DNA from: Excoecaria cochinchinensis
Taxonomy: Eukaryota > Streptophyta > Magnoliopsida > Malpighiales > Euphorbiaceae
Reading direction: 5' to 3'
Assembly: GCA_947683425.1 (NCBI GenBank)
Contig: CANTUQ010000077.1
Span: forward strand, 248,001 to 312,000
Length of the DNA stretch: 64,000 nucleotides
Shown: piece after piece, positions 50,601 to 59,379 of the stretch
Layout: every line of letters begins with the position of its first letter
Numbering within the stretch: the first letter of the stretch is position 1
The notes under the pieces: generated by a model
Databases searched by the model: none
What the model was told of the DNA's origin: nothing
The model's input: the letters and a program-made list of their open reading frames with translations, nothing else
Program-made: the position numbers and the translations under genes

Positions 50601-53600
50601 CTAGCCTAGATTGTCTTTTTGTTCCAGAACTCTTTTATGATGTAAATGATAACAATAATATTATCAATAAGATGAACAATTTCACTTATTTGTGCGATGT
50701 TTCTGATGATTTCAACATGCATGAACATGATCATATTCCATCAATTTTTGACATTGACTCTACTGGCACAACGTCTTTCAATCTTGGAACCTCGGAAAAT
50801 CCGAGAGAAATTCTAATAGCATCAGATATAACTCCTGAGGAGAGAAAAAATTTTGAGAAAATAATAAGAAAACATGAAAAGGTCTTTGCCTGGACCTACG
50901 AGGATATGCCGGGGATTGACCGAACCGTGGCGGAGCATGCCATCCCGACTTACCCGGATTGCAGGCCTGTGAAGCAGAAGTTGCGAAGGCTGAGACCAGA
51001 ATGGGCTGACAAGGTTAAGGAGGAAATTCGACAGCAGATCGAAGCTAAGTTTCTGGTGGAAGTCCAATACCCTACTTGGTTGGCGAATGTGGTTCCTGTG
51101 GCTAAGAAGAACGGAAAGGTCAGGGTGTGCGTGGATTATCGAGATCTTAACAAAGCCTGTCCTAAAGATGATTTTCCACTACCCCATATTGATGTATTGA
51201 TAGACAGCGCCGCCAATTGTGCGATGTACAGCTTTGGGGATGGATATGTGGGCTACAACCAGATCCTGAACAAGATAGCTGACCGGGTTAAAACCGCTTT
51301 TATCACGGAGTGGGGTACCTATGCTTATCGGGTTATGCCTTTCGGCCTGAAGAATGCAGGGGCCACATACCAAAGGATGGCAACCAAGATCCTAAGCGAC
51401 CTGATTCACAAAGAAGTGGAGGTATATGTCGATGATATGATGGTCAAATCGGCCACCCGAGAGGGACACTTTGAAGCTCTAGAGAAGTTCTTCATCCGAA
51501 TCGACAAGTATAATCTGCGACTTAATCCCAAGAAGTGCATTTTCGGGGTGACTTCAGGAAAGCTGTTGGGACATGTCGTCAGTCAGAGGGGGATAGAAAT
51601 TGACCCCGATAAGGTGAAAGCTATCAGAGAGATGCCTGTGCCACAGAAGGAGAGAGATGTAAGGAGTTTTCTAGGCAAGTTGCAGTATGTTAGCCGATTT
51701 ATTGCCAAGCTCACTTCGATATGCGAACCTGTTTTTAAGCTGCTTAGAAAGAACCAGCCCGTAGTCTGGAATGAAGACTGTCAGAGAGCCTTTGATAATA
51801 TCAGGGAGTACCTGTTAAATCCGCCAGTACTAAGGCCTCCGCAACCTGTTAAACCGCTTATTCTGTACCTAGCAGTAGAGGACGGTTCAGTGGGTGCCAT
51901 GATGGCTCAAGAGGATGAGTTTGGGGTGGAATTTGCAATTTATTACCTCAGCAAGAAGTTTCTGGCTTACGAAGTAAAATATGCTGAAGTGGAAAAGATC
52001 TGCCTTGCAGTGATTTGGGCGTCAAGGAAGCTAAGGCATTACTTCCACTCATACAAGGTTCAGGCTGTAGCCAAGCAGAATCCTTTAAGATATTTGCAGG
52101 AGGCACCGTCTTTGCTTGGAAAGATGGGGAGGTGGCTGCTCTTGCTACAAGAGTTTGACGTGCAATACATCACCCGCAAGACTATTAAGGGGCGAGCTGT
52201 AGCCGAGTTTCTTGCTGAGCATCCTATCCAAGGGGACACCCCCGAATTTACCTTTCCTGACGAGAGCATAGGCGCGATTTCTGTTCAGGGATGGCAGTTG
52301 CACTTTGACGGGGCGGTAAACAACAAAGGAGCCGGAGTCGGAGTCATCCTGACGACCCCAGATGATGAGAAACTCCCTCTTGCTAAGAAACTGAGATACA
52401 AAGCAACCAACAATGAAGCTGAGTATGAAGCGTGCACTTTCGGGTTAGAAGCTTTGGCGGTGTTGGGGGCAAGAAATGTAGAGGTATTTGGTGACTCGTC
52501 CTTGGTAATAAACCAGATCCGAGGTGAGTGGGCCGTTAAGGAGGAGAGACTGGTCCCCTATGTTCTATATCTGAAAAGGATATGTGGGCAGTTTGAGACT
52601 TGCACCTTCCACTTTGTGCCCAGAGATGAGAACCGTCTGGCTGATGCGTTGGCAACCTTAGTGTCAATGTGGGATAATCCTGAGGGAGTGGTCATGAAAC
52701 CGGTGCTAATTTCGAGCTCTGATAGGCCCAGCTTTGAAACCAAGCCCGTAATGGAACTAGAGGCGTCAGATGGGAAGCCATGGTACTTTGATATCATGAA
52801 TTACTTGGAAAGCGATAGATTTCCAGAAGAAGCCACTGAAAAGGACCAGAGGATGATACGCAGGTTGTCTACTCAATTCATATCCTTGGAAGGGGTGCTG
52901 TACAAAAGACAGCCAGATGGGATTCAGCTCAGATGCTTGAATGAAAGGGAAGCGCGCAAGATAATGGAGGAAACCCATGCGGGGGTCTGCGGGGCCCACA
53001 TGAATGGTTTGACCTTGGCCAAGAAGATCATGAGGCAAGGCTTTTATTGGCTCACGATGGACACTGATTGTTCAAAGTATGTCAAGCAATGTCAGTTATG
53101 CCAACAGTATGCGGATTTGAGACACCTGCCGGTATCGGAGCTACATAACCTAACATCTCCTTGGCCGTTTGCCGCTTGGGGGATAGATATCATCGGAGAG
53201 ATTCGTCCTACGGCGTCCAATGGGCACAGGTATATCATAGTTGCAATCGACTACTTCACCAAATGGGTCGAAGCAGAATCCTTCAAGAAAATCGACGCGA
53301 GGGATATGGCCAGGTTCATAGAGAGGAACTTGATCTGCAGATATGGTCTCCCTCACCACATAGTGTCTGATAATGGAGTGCAGTTTATGGGGGAAACCAG
53401 AAAACTTCTCGGGAAATATGGTGTGCAGCATCATAAATCCTCTCCTTACCGACCACAAGCGAATGGGGCAGTAGAAGCCGCCAATAAGAATGTGAAGAAG
53501 ATTCTGTCCAAGATGGTCCAAACCTACAAAGACTGGGCTGAAAAGTTGCCCTTCGCCCTGTGGGGATACAGAACGACAATGAGATCATCTACAGGCGCTA

Positions 53601-54025
53601 CTCCATTTTCCCTGGTATACGGAACAGAAGCAGTATTGCCGGTAGAGATCGAACTCAAATCTCTAAGGGTGGTCATGGAAGCCCAAATCCCGGAAGCCAA
53701 ATGGGCGCAACAAAGATTGCAGCATTTGAACTTATTAGATGAGAGTAGGCTGAAAGCTTATTATCACAATCAGATATATCAGAAGAGATTAGCGAGAACT
53801 TTCGGGAAGAAGGTGAGAAAGCATCCGTTAAAAGAAGGAGACTTGGTTTTCAAGCAGATGAGGCCAGGGGTACCAGACATCAGAGGGAAGTTCAGACCTA
53901 CCTGGGAAGGGCCGTACATCCTTAAGAAGTTGTTGTCCAGAGGGGCTGCAATCTTATCAGACAGCGATGGGAACGAGTTCAAAGAGCCAGTCAATGTCGA
54001 CAGACTCAAGAGGTTCCACGGCTAA
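47669..54025 (+). CDS. Gag-Pol polyprotein of the young Tat element
   Basis: A single frame of about 2118 codons from MANSPRGEDATR. Order by approximate residue: Gag 1-430 with the gag fold around 180-290 (YFCLSLTSHAIDWYHGL, FLKQYDCNTRMEV) and a CxxHxxxxHxxxxC-like FCAFHQYSGHVTDKC near 410; aspartic protease at about 653 (VMVDDGSSINVCPL); an AT-rich linker at 990-1050; RT at 1130-1330 with RVCVDYRDLNKAC, MPFGLKNAGATYQR and YVDDMMVKS (about 1252); first RNase H to about 1500; second, archaeal-type RNase H at 1540-1670 (LHFDGAVNNKGAGVGVIL, NNEAEYEA, FGDSSLVINQI); integrase HH-CC zinc region at about 1770-1815 and catalytic core (WGIDIIG about 1837, SDNG about 1900, VEAANK about 1934). No stop or frameshift is present. 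It encodes every function for copying the element. Many small antisense frames here are shadows. Confidence 0.96.
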   Translation: MANSPRGEDATRAMIAEEVGRRFEEFEGRMMNMLAALAQQNAQPNAPQNPPPPPPVRLNEPEGERFERREEPVRPPPVELRSVASGELRRRPVLRLDDDRDIEDDRLSMASEKGKAPQADDFILKKMEERFEAMARMIGRAHGMNPEDRELDGEDPIPYNFKMPDVPKFDGTSDPTAHVKQYSLVMKGTTLSKKQKVEYFCLSLTSHAIDWYHGLDRRTKEDWDLLTEEFLKQYDCNTRMEVTLKDLELLQQKAGESFHEYLTRWRNRVMEMRRKPDTQDQIRLFIKNASPYLKEGLRMKGLKDWESLKDIAIEAEGEFLTRKANNDNFAKRANPGQGASRPAGPSNSTRRMGEVSATEVATPRKFSNLGRPLSWVLKRLMKEGKLRPLTPRPSPTQGKPGHKDNEFCAFHQYSGHVTDKCKALRHSVQDLIDSKQISDPERREAEKRPGYNAVPPPVFMIQSSLPEWYVLQDLYGNEEPAVGNSEDQKERAVVATLNCWSSSESGGETEGEEGLNLDLWGSDEEEGEVGAVTRSGRVIPEIAKLPEPVQPVAEKGPEEEQIIKQLKKTTAQISIWDLLRQSPSHRQKVVEALVEATVATTISPSELLGLIKGGSEERLIFSDVDLPAEGRNHNRPLYIKAQISGKHTACVMVDDGSSINVCPLIALQAFGLSEGMLSGSDLTITAYDNSRRQASGTFRTLVKTGPIEVEVEFVVLPIPANFSALLGRPWFHKLGGVPSTLHQMIKFPHEGEVVTIKAARENQVSALEIANQPFSGFHVSMIKEEHGSGDSPAVVNMMRKMHYLPGAGLGRSSQGLQTAITTRGQKNRKGLGYRGGFSKKRVTDRIPHISESFVPASSICAYTGENEPQWVDGRIVPGFEIFNDVYDWSVGFVRTAEGFWDEEVMTQGIIWDKCELEEVVTEKMVAARLKGKGKVADLVMGLEDLQISSDVPEGPLLDQKVNEQAAAASTSGVAEEDSSLDCLFVPELFYDVNDNNNIINKMNNFTYLCDVSDDFNMHEHDHIPSIFDIDSTGTTSFNLGTSENPREILIASDITPEERKNFEKIIRKHEKVFAWTYEDMPGIDRTVAEHAIPTYPDCRPVKQKLRRLRPEWADKVKEEIRQQIEAKFLVEVQYPTWLANVVPVAKKNGKVRVCVDYRDLNKACPKDDFPLPHIDVLIDSAANCAMYSFGDGYVGYNQILNKIADRVKTAFITEWGTYAYRVMPFGLKNAGATYQRMATKILSDLIHKEVEVYVDDMMVKSATREGHFEALEKFFIRIDKYNLRLNPKKCIFGVTSGKLLGHVVSQRGIEIDPDKVKAIREMPVPQKERDVRSFLGKLQYVSRFIAKLTSICEPVFKLLRKNQPVVWNEDCQRAFDNIREYLLNPPVLRPPQPVKPLILYLAVEDGSVGAMMAQEDEFGVEFAIYYLSKKFLAYEVKYAEVEKICLAVIWASRKLRHYFHSYKVQAVAKQNPLRYLQEAPSLLGKMGRWLLLLQEFDVQYITRKTIKGRAVAEFLAEHPIQGDTPEFTFPDESIGAISVQGWQLHFDGAVNNKGAGVGVILTTPDDEKLPLAKKLRYKATNNEAEYEACTFGLEALAVLGARNVEVFGDSSLVINQIRGEWAVKEERLVPYVLYLKRICGQFETCTFHFVPRDENRLADALATLVSMWDNPEGVVMKPVLISSSDRPSFETKPVMELEASDGKPWYFDIMNYLESDRFPEEATEKDQRMIRRLSTQFISLEGVLYKRQPDGIQLRCLNEREARKIMEETHAGVCGAHMNGLTLAKKIMRQGFYWLTMDTDCSKYVKQCQLCQQYADLRHLPVSELHNLTSPWPFAAWGIDIIGEIRPTASNGHRYIIVAIDYFTKWVEAESFKKIDARDMARFIERNLICRYGLPHHIVSDNGVQFMGETRKLLGKYGVQHHKSSPYRPQANGAVEAANKNVKKILSKMVQTYKDWAEKLPFALWGYRTTMRSSTGATPFSLVYGTEAVLPVEIELKSLRVVMEAQIPEAKWAQQRLQHLNLLDESRLKAYYHNQIYQKRLARTFGKKVRKHPLKEGDLVFKQMRPGVPDIRGKFRPTWEGPYILKKLLSRGAAILSDSDGNEFKEPVNVDRLKRFHG

Positions 54026-54413
54026 AGACTAAAATAAAAAGAAGAGAATAAAATGCCCTGCAAGTCGAAAACCGAAAAAAGGCGGCTGTGCTAAAATTGG
54101 GCGCCTCGACAGGGTGAAAACCGAAAAAAGGCATCCTGTGCAAAAATTAGAGGCATGAGAGAAAATGTCCGATCTTGAAAACCCGAGAGGGCCGATCGGT
54201 AACAGGAGTTGATGCTGTTAAAATTTGGTTTCATGTATTGATAGCGCATAAGCAACTGAGTGAATGCCAAAACTGATCATGTATGCTGAAATTATCTGGA
54301 AATATACACAAAGCTTGTGAAAAGGATGAATATTATTCTTTTCACTTCTGTCATTTTCTAGTTCTGCATTAAAAAGAAACGTAGCACAAAAAGAAATACA
54401 CATGTAGGCTAAG
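54026..54413 (+). other. Post-pol segment with a conserved duplicated block
   Basis: At about 54063-54170 two imperfect copies of a roughly 50-bp unit occur (GAAAACCGAAAAAAGGC, then A-rich, then GCCTCGACAGG/GGCATGAGAG). The same block is preserved in the old Tat element at 40700-40812. No coding frame was found; it may act in 3'-end formation or spacing, which is a guess. Confidence 0.5.
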
Positions 54414-55734
54414 CTAGGTCTTGCTGCTGCTCTCGCCGATCAGATGCTTGAGCCCTCGAGTCCTATTATCGGAGGTTGGGCTGAGGATCCACTTCTTGTA
54501 CCCGCTGGTTGAGGACGCAGAATGATCGCCAAACCTCGGGATGACGGTCTTCACGGGTAATCTACCCCATAGCTCGTGATACCGGGAAGCAAATGCGACC
54601 GAGAGATCTCCTCCTCGGAAAGACAGGGGAACCCTCACTATATCCTGGGTCATCCCCAGCTGCCGTAAACATCGCGAGGTAATGCAGAAGGTGGCCTGGC
54701 GGAGGCCGCAGAGAGGGACGCAACCTGATGGCCCGTCGGTGACCGCATGAGACAGCGGGAGCCAGGCGGATGTAAAACTGATGTCATCATCTGACAGCTC
54801 ACCGAATCTGGTAATGCCTTCACCAGTCACAGCACACCCATGCAGTCGCCGGCGAGGCAAGAAATGGCTCGGCGTGTACCGCGGAATGACTCGAGGGGGT
54901 GGTTCAGACAACATCTTCAGTTTTTCCTGTAGCCAGATCTGAAAAAAAAAAAAAAAAAAAAAAAAAAAAAGCCGCTGGAGTAAGTAGGGTTTGCTTCAGG
55001 CAAAAATAAGGCACAGGGTTGTGTGAAAATCCGGAAGGACGCACCTCCCGCAAAGAAAAGCTAGTGTGAAAATCCATAAGGGACGCACTATCTTTAAAAT
55101 AATGACGTACCTGGAGTAATAAGGGGCTACCGGTAAAAGTTGTGGTGGACCCAGAGCTCACAGCGTCCAGGCTCAAGATGGTTTCGGCCAAGACGAGTGG
55201 TAGAGGGGACAGTCCCAGATGAAAGTCGCTCAGAACTCCAAGCAGACGAAAGTCACCTGTCAGGCCTCCTGGAACAACAGTAAGGAAGTTCACCATGCAG
55301 AATAGGAACGTGATACTTACCCGATAGGTGGAGATGTCAGTGAATTGATCTAGGGCCTCGATCAGTGGCTCCAGAGAAAAGGAGGAACCCGAAGGAATCA
55401 GCCGGTTGGCCTCCGAGGGGGATATACCCAGAGCTAGGGCTACGTCCCGGATCTGAAGTAGGCCGCAGCGGGGGATGCAAGGCAGAGCGCCAGGAGGGAA
55501 CTGGGCTCCCAGGATGGAAGCCAATTCTTCAGATAGAGGGCACAGTTCCTGATAGGTGAACTGGAAGACGTGAAATCTAGGGTTCCAGAAGTGGGTCGCC
55601 GCCAGGAGAAGGTTCTGGTCGATTTTCACCCGATACAGATATTTCAGCCCAGCTAGAGAGGAAAGGGCGCCTTCTCCCCAAGTGTGTTTGTCATCTAGAA
55701 TACGGTGCATCCTTTGAAAAGGAGAGGAAAGCAT
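54414..55734 (-). CDS. Antisense plant mobile domain (DUF7745-like) gene, one intron
   Basis: The gene reads opposite to gag-pol. Exon 1 (55734-55111, 208 codons) holds GALSSLAGLKYLYRVKIDQN and ATHFWNPRFHVFQFTYQELC followed by PLSEELASILG. The pattern of an aromatic FWNP, F-x-F, E/L-CP-x-x-EE and iLG is typical of plant mobile domain and DUF7745 proteins. The intron 55110-54939 has GTACGT at its start and a long pyrimidine tract ending TTTCAG. Exon 2 (54938-54414) continues in phase as IWLQEKLKMLSEPP. Both ends are phase 0, giving about 382 residues. If unspliced, the first frame runs into a poly-Phe artefact and stops. Such domains are known in plant transposons, nuclear gene-silencing factors (MAIN/MAIL) and extra ORFs of Tat elements. 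Its role in the element is unknown. Domain assignment is from memory of patterns, not a search. Confidence 0.65.
54939..55110 (-). other. Intron of the antisense gene
   Basis: On the minus strand GTACGTC opens it and about 29 consecutive T precede CAG. The length is 172 nt. Its first half is recognisable in the old Tat element at 39664-39780. Confidence 0.7.
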
Positions 55735-55792
55735 TTTTGAGAAGAATAAAAGCCCAAGGTGCGGGGAAATGAAGAGACAAGAAGATCTTGCA

Positions 55793-55802
55793 GTTTTTAT
55801 AG
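55793..55802 (-). promoter_or_regulatory. TATA box of the antisense gene
   Basis: CTATAAAAAC on the minus strand lies about 60 bases upstream of the antisense start codon at 55734, a normal plant TATA-to-ATG spacing with a short leader. Confidence 0.55.
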
Positions 55803-56030
55803 GGGAAGGTCACCGACGGCCTACCCGCCCCTATACAGAGACGGTCCGCCCGCCTCTCTACAGAGACGGCCTGACCGCCCCTCCATAGGGACGGCCTGCC
55901 CGTCGGAAGTCCACCGGGCAGATGCATACGTCAGCATTACATTCATCACGCGCATTAAATCACATTCATTGCGCTACAGACGGCCAGCCCGTCGGTCGCT
56001 TTTACAGACGCCCTGCCCGTCGGTCACGAA
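55803..56030. promoter_or_regulatory. Divergent promoter core with CCGTCGG repeats
   Basis: The GC-rich stretch carries about six units of the form GACGG(CC/TCC)...CCCG(TCGG/CC), including CAGACGGCCAGCCCGTC at 55977-55993, identical to 44911-44927 in the LTR. It lies between two outward-facing TATA boxes. Confidence 0.65.
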
Positions 56031-56033
56031 ATT

Positions 56034-56043
56034 CTATATAAGG
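56034..56043 (+). promoter_or_regulatory. TATA box of the sense extra gene
   Basis: CTATATAAGG follows GCCCGTCGGTCACGAAATT, the same order and the same ten bases as in the LTR promoter (GCCCGTCGGTC...CTATATAAGG). Confidence 0.65.
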
Positions 56044-56235
56044 ACGAGTGACAGACGGCGCAAACGTTGCTGTCCTTTTCTTCTCCCTCTCTCAAGCGGT
56101 TTTTAAGCAGTTTTTAGCGATTTTTAAGTCTTTTCTTCTTATTTTTTCGCGATTTCTTCAGTTTTTCGCATTATATACTCACCCGGTGCTCGGATATCTG
56201 TGTTTCTCTAGTGTCTACACTTCTCCGGATTACAA

Positions 56236-56988
56236 GTAAGTAAATAATTACTTCTTTAGTACTTTTTATTACTTCTTTTATTTCTACATTCATTCTTTTA
56301 AAATTAAAAAAAAAAAAAGAGTTTTAGATAATTTTAGAATTTAGGGGGAAATGCTGCCAATTTTTCTATATTATTCTGTAATTAAATCCGAACCTTTTGC
56401 ATGATCACATAGAAATAGAGTTTTTCTATAATCTTGATGCTTTAGAATTGCATCCTTTTAGCGCTCCATTTTGTGCATATCTTTGTTTTTTTTGGCCTGA
56501 GGCCATTGTTTTGGTGTGTTGGGGGCACACTCTTGCCGGGGTGCGCCCCATTTGCATGCATATAATATTGCTAGGGCCTGAGGCCTTTTATCTTGCTTTT
56601 TCACGCAGGAAGTTGGGCACATCCCTGCCGGGGTGCTGCCCAAATTTTTTTATTATTCTGTTCGGGAATTGAATATTTATTTACCTTTCCAAGTATGAAG
56701 CATGCCTTAGGACTTAGAAAGCCCATCTTTATTCGCTTTAGTCATCTCCGTAAGGATTACATGTTCCTTTGCCATGATGCGTGCAAGGCGTGATAGGATA
56801 CTTCCGTAGCTGGGATGTTTGCTATTTTTTTTTATCCGTCATTATTTTTTATTTTTTTTTTTTTATTTATCCTATGTTGGGACTCCATTGCCCATGATAA
56901 GGCCCAGATGGACCTTAAATTTTGGAAAATAAAACTGATAGTGTTTGTTTCGCCAAGATTTCGCTATCTGACTCTTTCCTTTTTACAG
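56236..56988 (+). other. Probable 5'-UTR intron of the sense extra gene
   Basis: Donor ACAA|GTAAGT at 56236; acceptor CTTTCCTTTTTACAG ending at 56988, one base before the ATG. The 753 nt are T-rich as in plant introns. They contain a near-duplicated GGGGCACACTCTTGCCGGGGTG/GGGCACATCCCTGCCGGGGTG pair at about 56521 and 56614, and the frames inside are short. Confidence 0.6.
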
Positions 56989-56989
56989 G

Positions 56990-59023
56990 ATGCCTCCCAG
57001 ACGCAGAGCACCACAGGCCCAGCCCGAGCTTGAGGCCCCGGCTTGGATGGATGACGAGTCCGCCCAGAGGTATAGGGCATTGGCTCAGGTGGAGTTTCGG
57101 GCCAGCCGCTTTGTATCTCGCCCTTTTCTAGAGGCCCTCGGGTTGGCCCCGGAGTTCGATTTACTTGCCGAGGGAGCGGGTTGGACAGAGTTTCTTGAGC
57201 CTGCCTTCCAGACATTCCCAGAGGCTACCCGCCAGGTGTTGGCCACTCTCCGCTACACGGGCTTTCAGAGTGCAGATACTGACCCGGGGGTGGTACAGTT
57301 TTGGTTTGATGGCGACCACGTCAGCATCACCAGGCAGAGGTTTGCTCAGGCTATGGGACTTCCTTCGGGAGAGGAGGTTGAGATCCCGCGGCGAGCGGTG
57401 AGACGCGTCCATTGGGCGGCTATTGCTATACCGGGAGTGCTGTATGATCACGATACAGCGAAGAGCACCGTACTGGTGTCTCAAGCACTCCGGTATCTGC
57501 ACAGAGTGCTTTCCAGCTCGTACCTCGGTCGAGCTGGTAATCCAGGGTCGCTTAACGCGGCCGAGATCTGGAGCCTCTGGGCTATGGTGGCAGGCCAGCG
57601 TCTCAACATTAGCCACGAGATCTTGGCCAACCTGACCAGAGTGGGCAGAGGGTTGACACCGGTGGTGATGCTAGGAGGAGTCATCACCCGATTACTGTTG
57701 GGATTGGGGTTTAACCCCGAGAGGCTGAGAGGACCTCTACAGGAGGGGATCCATGTAGATGCTGCAGCAGCGGTTCAGATGGGGATGATCTCTCAGATTC
57801 CAGGCCAGGCAGAGGCTTATAGGGTGTTGACTATCCATGAGACCCGGCGACTGTTCTCGCTTCCACCCCTGGGGGCAGACCCTGATCACCCGGAGCACCA
57901 GGAGGTGCAGCCTCCACAGCCCGAGCCGCAGCCTCAGCCTCCGCAGGTGCAGCCGCAGCCTCCACAGACTGAGCCTCAGCCGGAGCATCAGCCTCCTCCA
58001 CCTCCTCAGTCACAGACAGTACCTCCGCCACAGCAGCAGGAGCCTCCTAGGACCCCCTTGGATTTTGATTTTGAGATCACGTTGGACGATCTCTTTGCCT
58101 CTTCACCGGCATCTAGGGCCCCGACTCCAGCCCCGTCGCCGGGTACCAGGGTACAGAGGCCTGCCCGCGAGCCCCCTGAGAGATACCACCCGTACTCCCG
58201 GGGCGATCCTGGGGCATCCACTTCTTCGGCACCACCACCAGGGCCAGCGCCACATCAGCCAGCTCAGCCAGACTTGTCCCAGCTCCTCTCCTCCATGTTT
58301 ATGGCCTTTGAGCGGCGACAGGATGAGAGGGATAGAGCCATTCATGAGAGGTTGGATCGCCAGCAGGCTGCTATCCAGGAGCAGTCTCAGACGGTGGAGC
58401 GACTATCCCGAGAGCAGGCGGGCTATATGGAGCATGCAGCGAGGGAGCAGGCTCGGGCCATGGATGCCCTTAGAGATGAGCAGGCTCGGGTTCTCGAGGC
58501 CTTCAGAGGAGAGCAGGTGAGGCTATTTGAGCAGATTGCTCAGGGGCAGAGGGAGCTCAGGCAGCAGCTCGCTCATGATATGAGGACGTCACAGGACCAG
58601 GCGTCTCAGAGGGTCGATATGACCCTTCAGATGATTGATGAGTCACTTGACTCTCTGAGATCCCGCGTCCAGGCGATGGAGGGGATTCTCCCTCCTCTTT
58701 CTCAGACCATGAGGGAGTTTAGGCAGCAGACGGAGCAGAGCTTAGAGCGTAGGAGGACGGCCGCCGCAGAGCAGACCACTCAGTTGAGCCAAGCCTTCAA
58801 GAAGTTGGGGGACAAGATCTCTGAGACCTTAGGGTTTCTGGGCACTTGTACCCAGCCCTTCTTGGACGGCTACGCGCAGGTTCAGTTCAGGCGAGCCCAC
58901 GATCACGAGGCAGGACCCTCTACAGCTCCGCCACCCCCTCAGGCCCGTCCACCTCCGCCAGGGACCGTGCATATCTCGGATGATGAGGATCCCGATGAGC
59001 CCTCAGACTACACACCTCTCTGA
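56990..59023 (+). CDS. Sense extra ORF: Athila ORF1-like N-terminus, coiled-coil C-terminus
   Basis: 677 codons starting MPPRRRAPQAQPE. Residues of about 40-290 form a globular region (FLEALGLAPEFDLLAEGAGW, FPEATRQVLATLRYTGF, VSITRQRFAQAMGLP, QALRYLHRVLSSSYLGRAG, AAEIWSLWAMVAGQRLNI). This resembles the Athila ORF1 family of plant retroelement proteins (Pfam PF03078 as I remember it). Residues 300-350 are Pro/Gln-rich (QPQPPQVQPQPPQ). Residues 430-620 are strongly heptad-like, with Glu, Gln and Arg throughout, a long coiled coil. The tail is acidic (ISDDEDPDEP). There is no signal peptide or membrane segment, so it is not an envelope protein. GC content is far above the surroundings. A structural or nucleic-acid-binding accessory role is an inference. 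Antisense frames over it are shadows. Confidence 0.75.
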   Translation: MPPRRRAPQAQPELEAPAWMDDESAQRYRALAQVEFRASRFVSRPFLEALGLAPEFDLLAEGAGWTEFLEPAFQTFPEATRQVLATLRYTGFQSADTDPGVVQFWFDGDHVSITRQRFAQAMGLPSGEEVEIPRRAVRRVHWAAIAIPGVLYDHDTAKSTVLVSQALRYLHRVLSSSYLGRAGNPGSLNAAEIWSLWAMVAGQRLNISHEILANLTRVGRGLTPVVMLGGVITRLLLGLGFNPERLRGPLQEGIHVDAAAAVQMGMISQIPGQAEAYRVLTIHETRRLFSLPPLGADPDHPEHQEVQPPQPEPQPQPPQVQPQPPQTEPQPEHQPPPPPQSQTVPPPQQQEPPRTPLDFDFEITLDDLFASSPASRAPTPAPSPGTRVQRPAREPPERYHPYSRGDPGASTSSAPPPGPAPHQPAQPDLSQLLSSMFMAFERRQDERDRAIHERLDRQQAAIQEQSQTVERLSREQAGYMEHAAREQARAMDALRDEQARVLEAFRGEQVRLFEQIAQGQRELRQQLAHDMRTSQDQASQRVDMTLQMIDESLDSLRSRVQAMEGILPPLSQTMREFRQQTEQSLERRRTAAAEQTTQLSQAFKKLGDKISETLGFLGTCTQPFLDGYAQVQFRRAHDHEAGPSTAPPPPQARPPPPGTVHISDDEDPDEPSDYTPL

Positions 59024-59379
59024 GTTTCAGGGAGTTATTTTGTATCTCTTGTATTTTGTATATGCATTGTACAAAAATGACATTTTTAGTAGAAAAACTT
59101 TTACTTCATTATTTGCGTGTTTTTCTTTTCTTTTTTTGGTTAATTGCTTAAATAACACCATAGAACGTGTATTTTCTCCTATTTACTCATGTGTCGATAA
59201 AAATGACGATAAAAAATAATAACACGAAACCAAGACAAGCAACAAAAGAATGATAATCAATAACAGGTCAAAAGATGATTACTCAAACAGGAATTAACGA
59301 AATCTTTTATCTCACAGGTACAGAGAAACATCGATCTGAACACAGACATCGATTAAAAAGATCTCCTTGAAACGAGGAA
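59024..59379 (+). other. 3' flank of the sense extra gene
   Basis: AT-rich sequence with TTGTATTTTGTATATGCATTG just after the stop codon, which could serve as polyadenylation signals. No gene is seen. Confidence 0.4.

Noticed and set aside
55269..55320. A second intron (GTAAGT...CCAG, 52 nt) in the antisense gene
   Set aside because: It is very short for a plant intron, its removal breaks the frame and leads to an early stop, and the frame is open if it is kept.
57161..58520. Antisense and alternative-frame ORFs over the 677-codon gene (up to 227 residues)
   Set aside because: They are shadows caused by high GC content and arginine/glutamine-rich codons; none shows a domain.
56990..59023. 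Envelope-like protein in the usual env position
   Set aside because: No signal peptide, transmembrane segment or cleavage site is visible; the protein is soluble-looking with a coiled coil.
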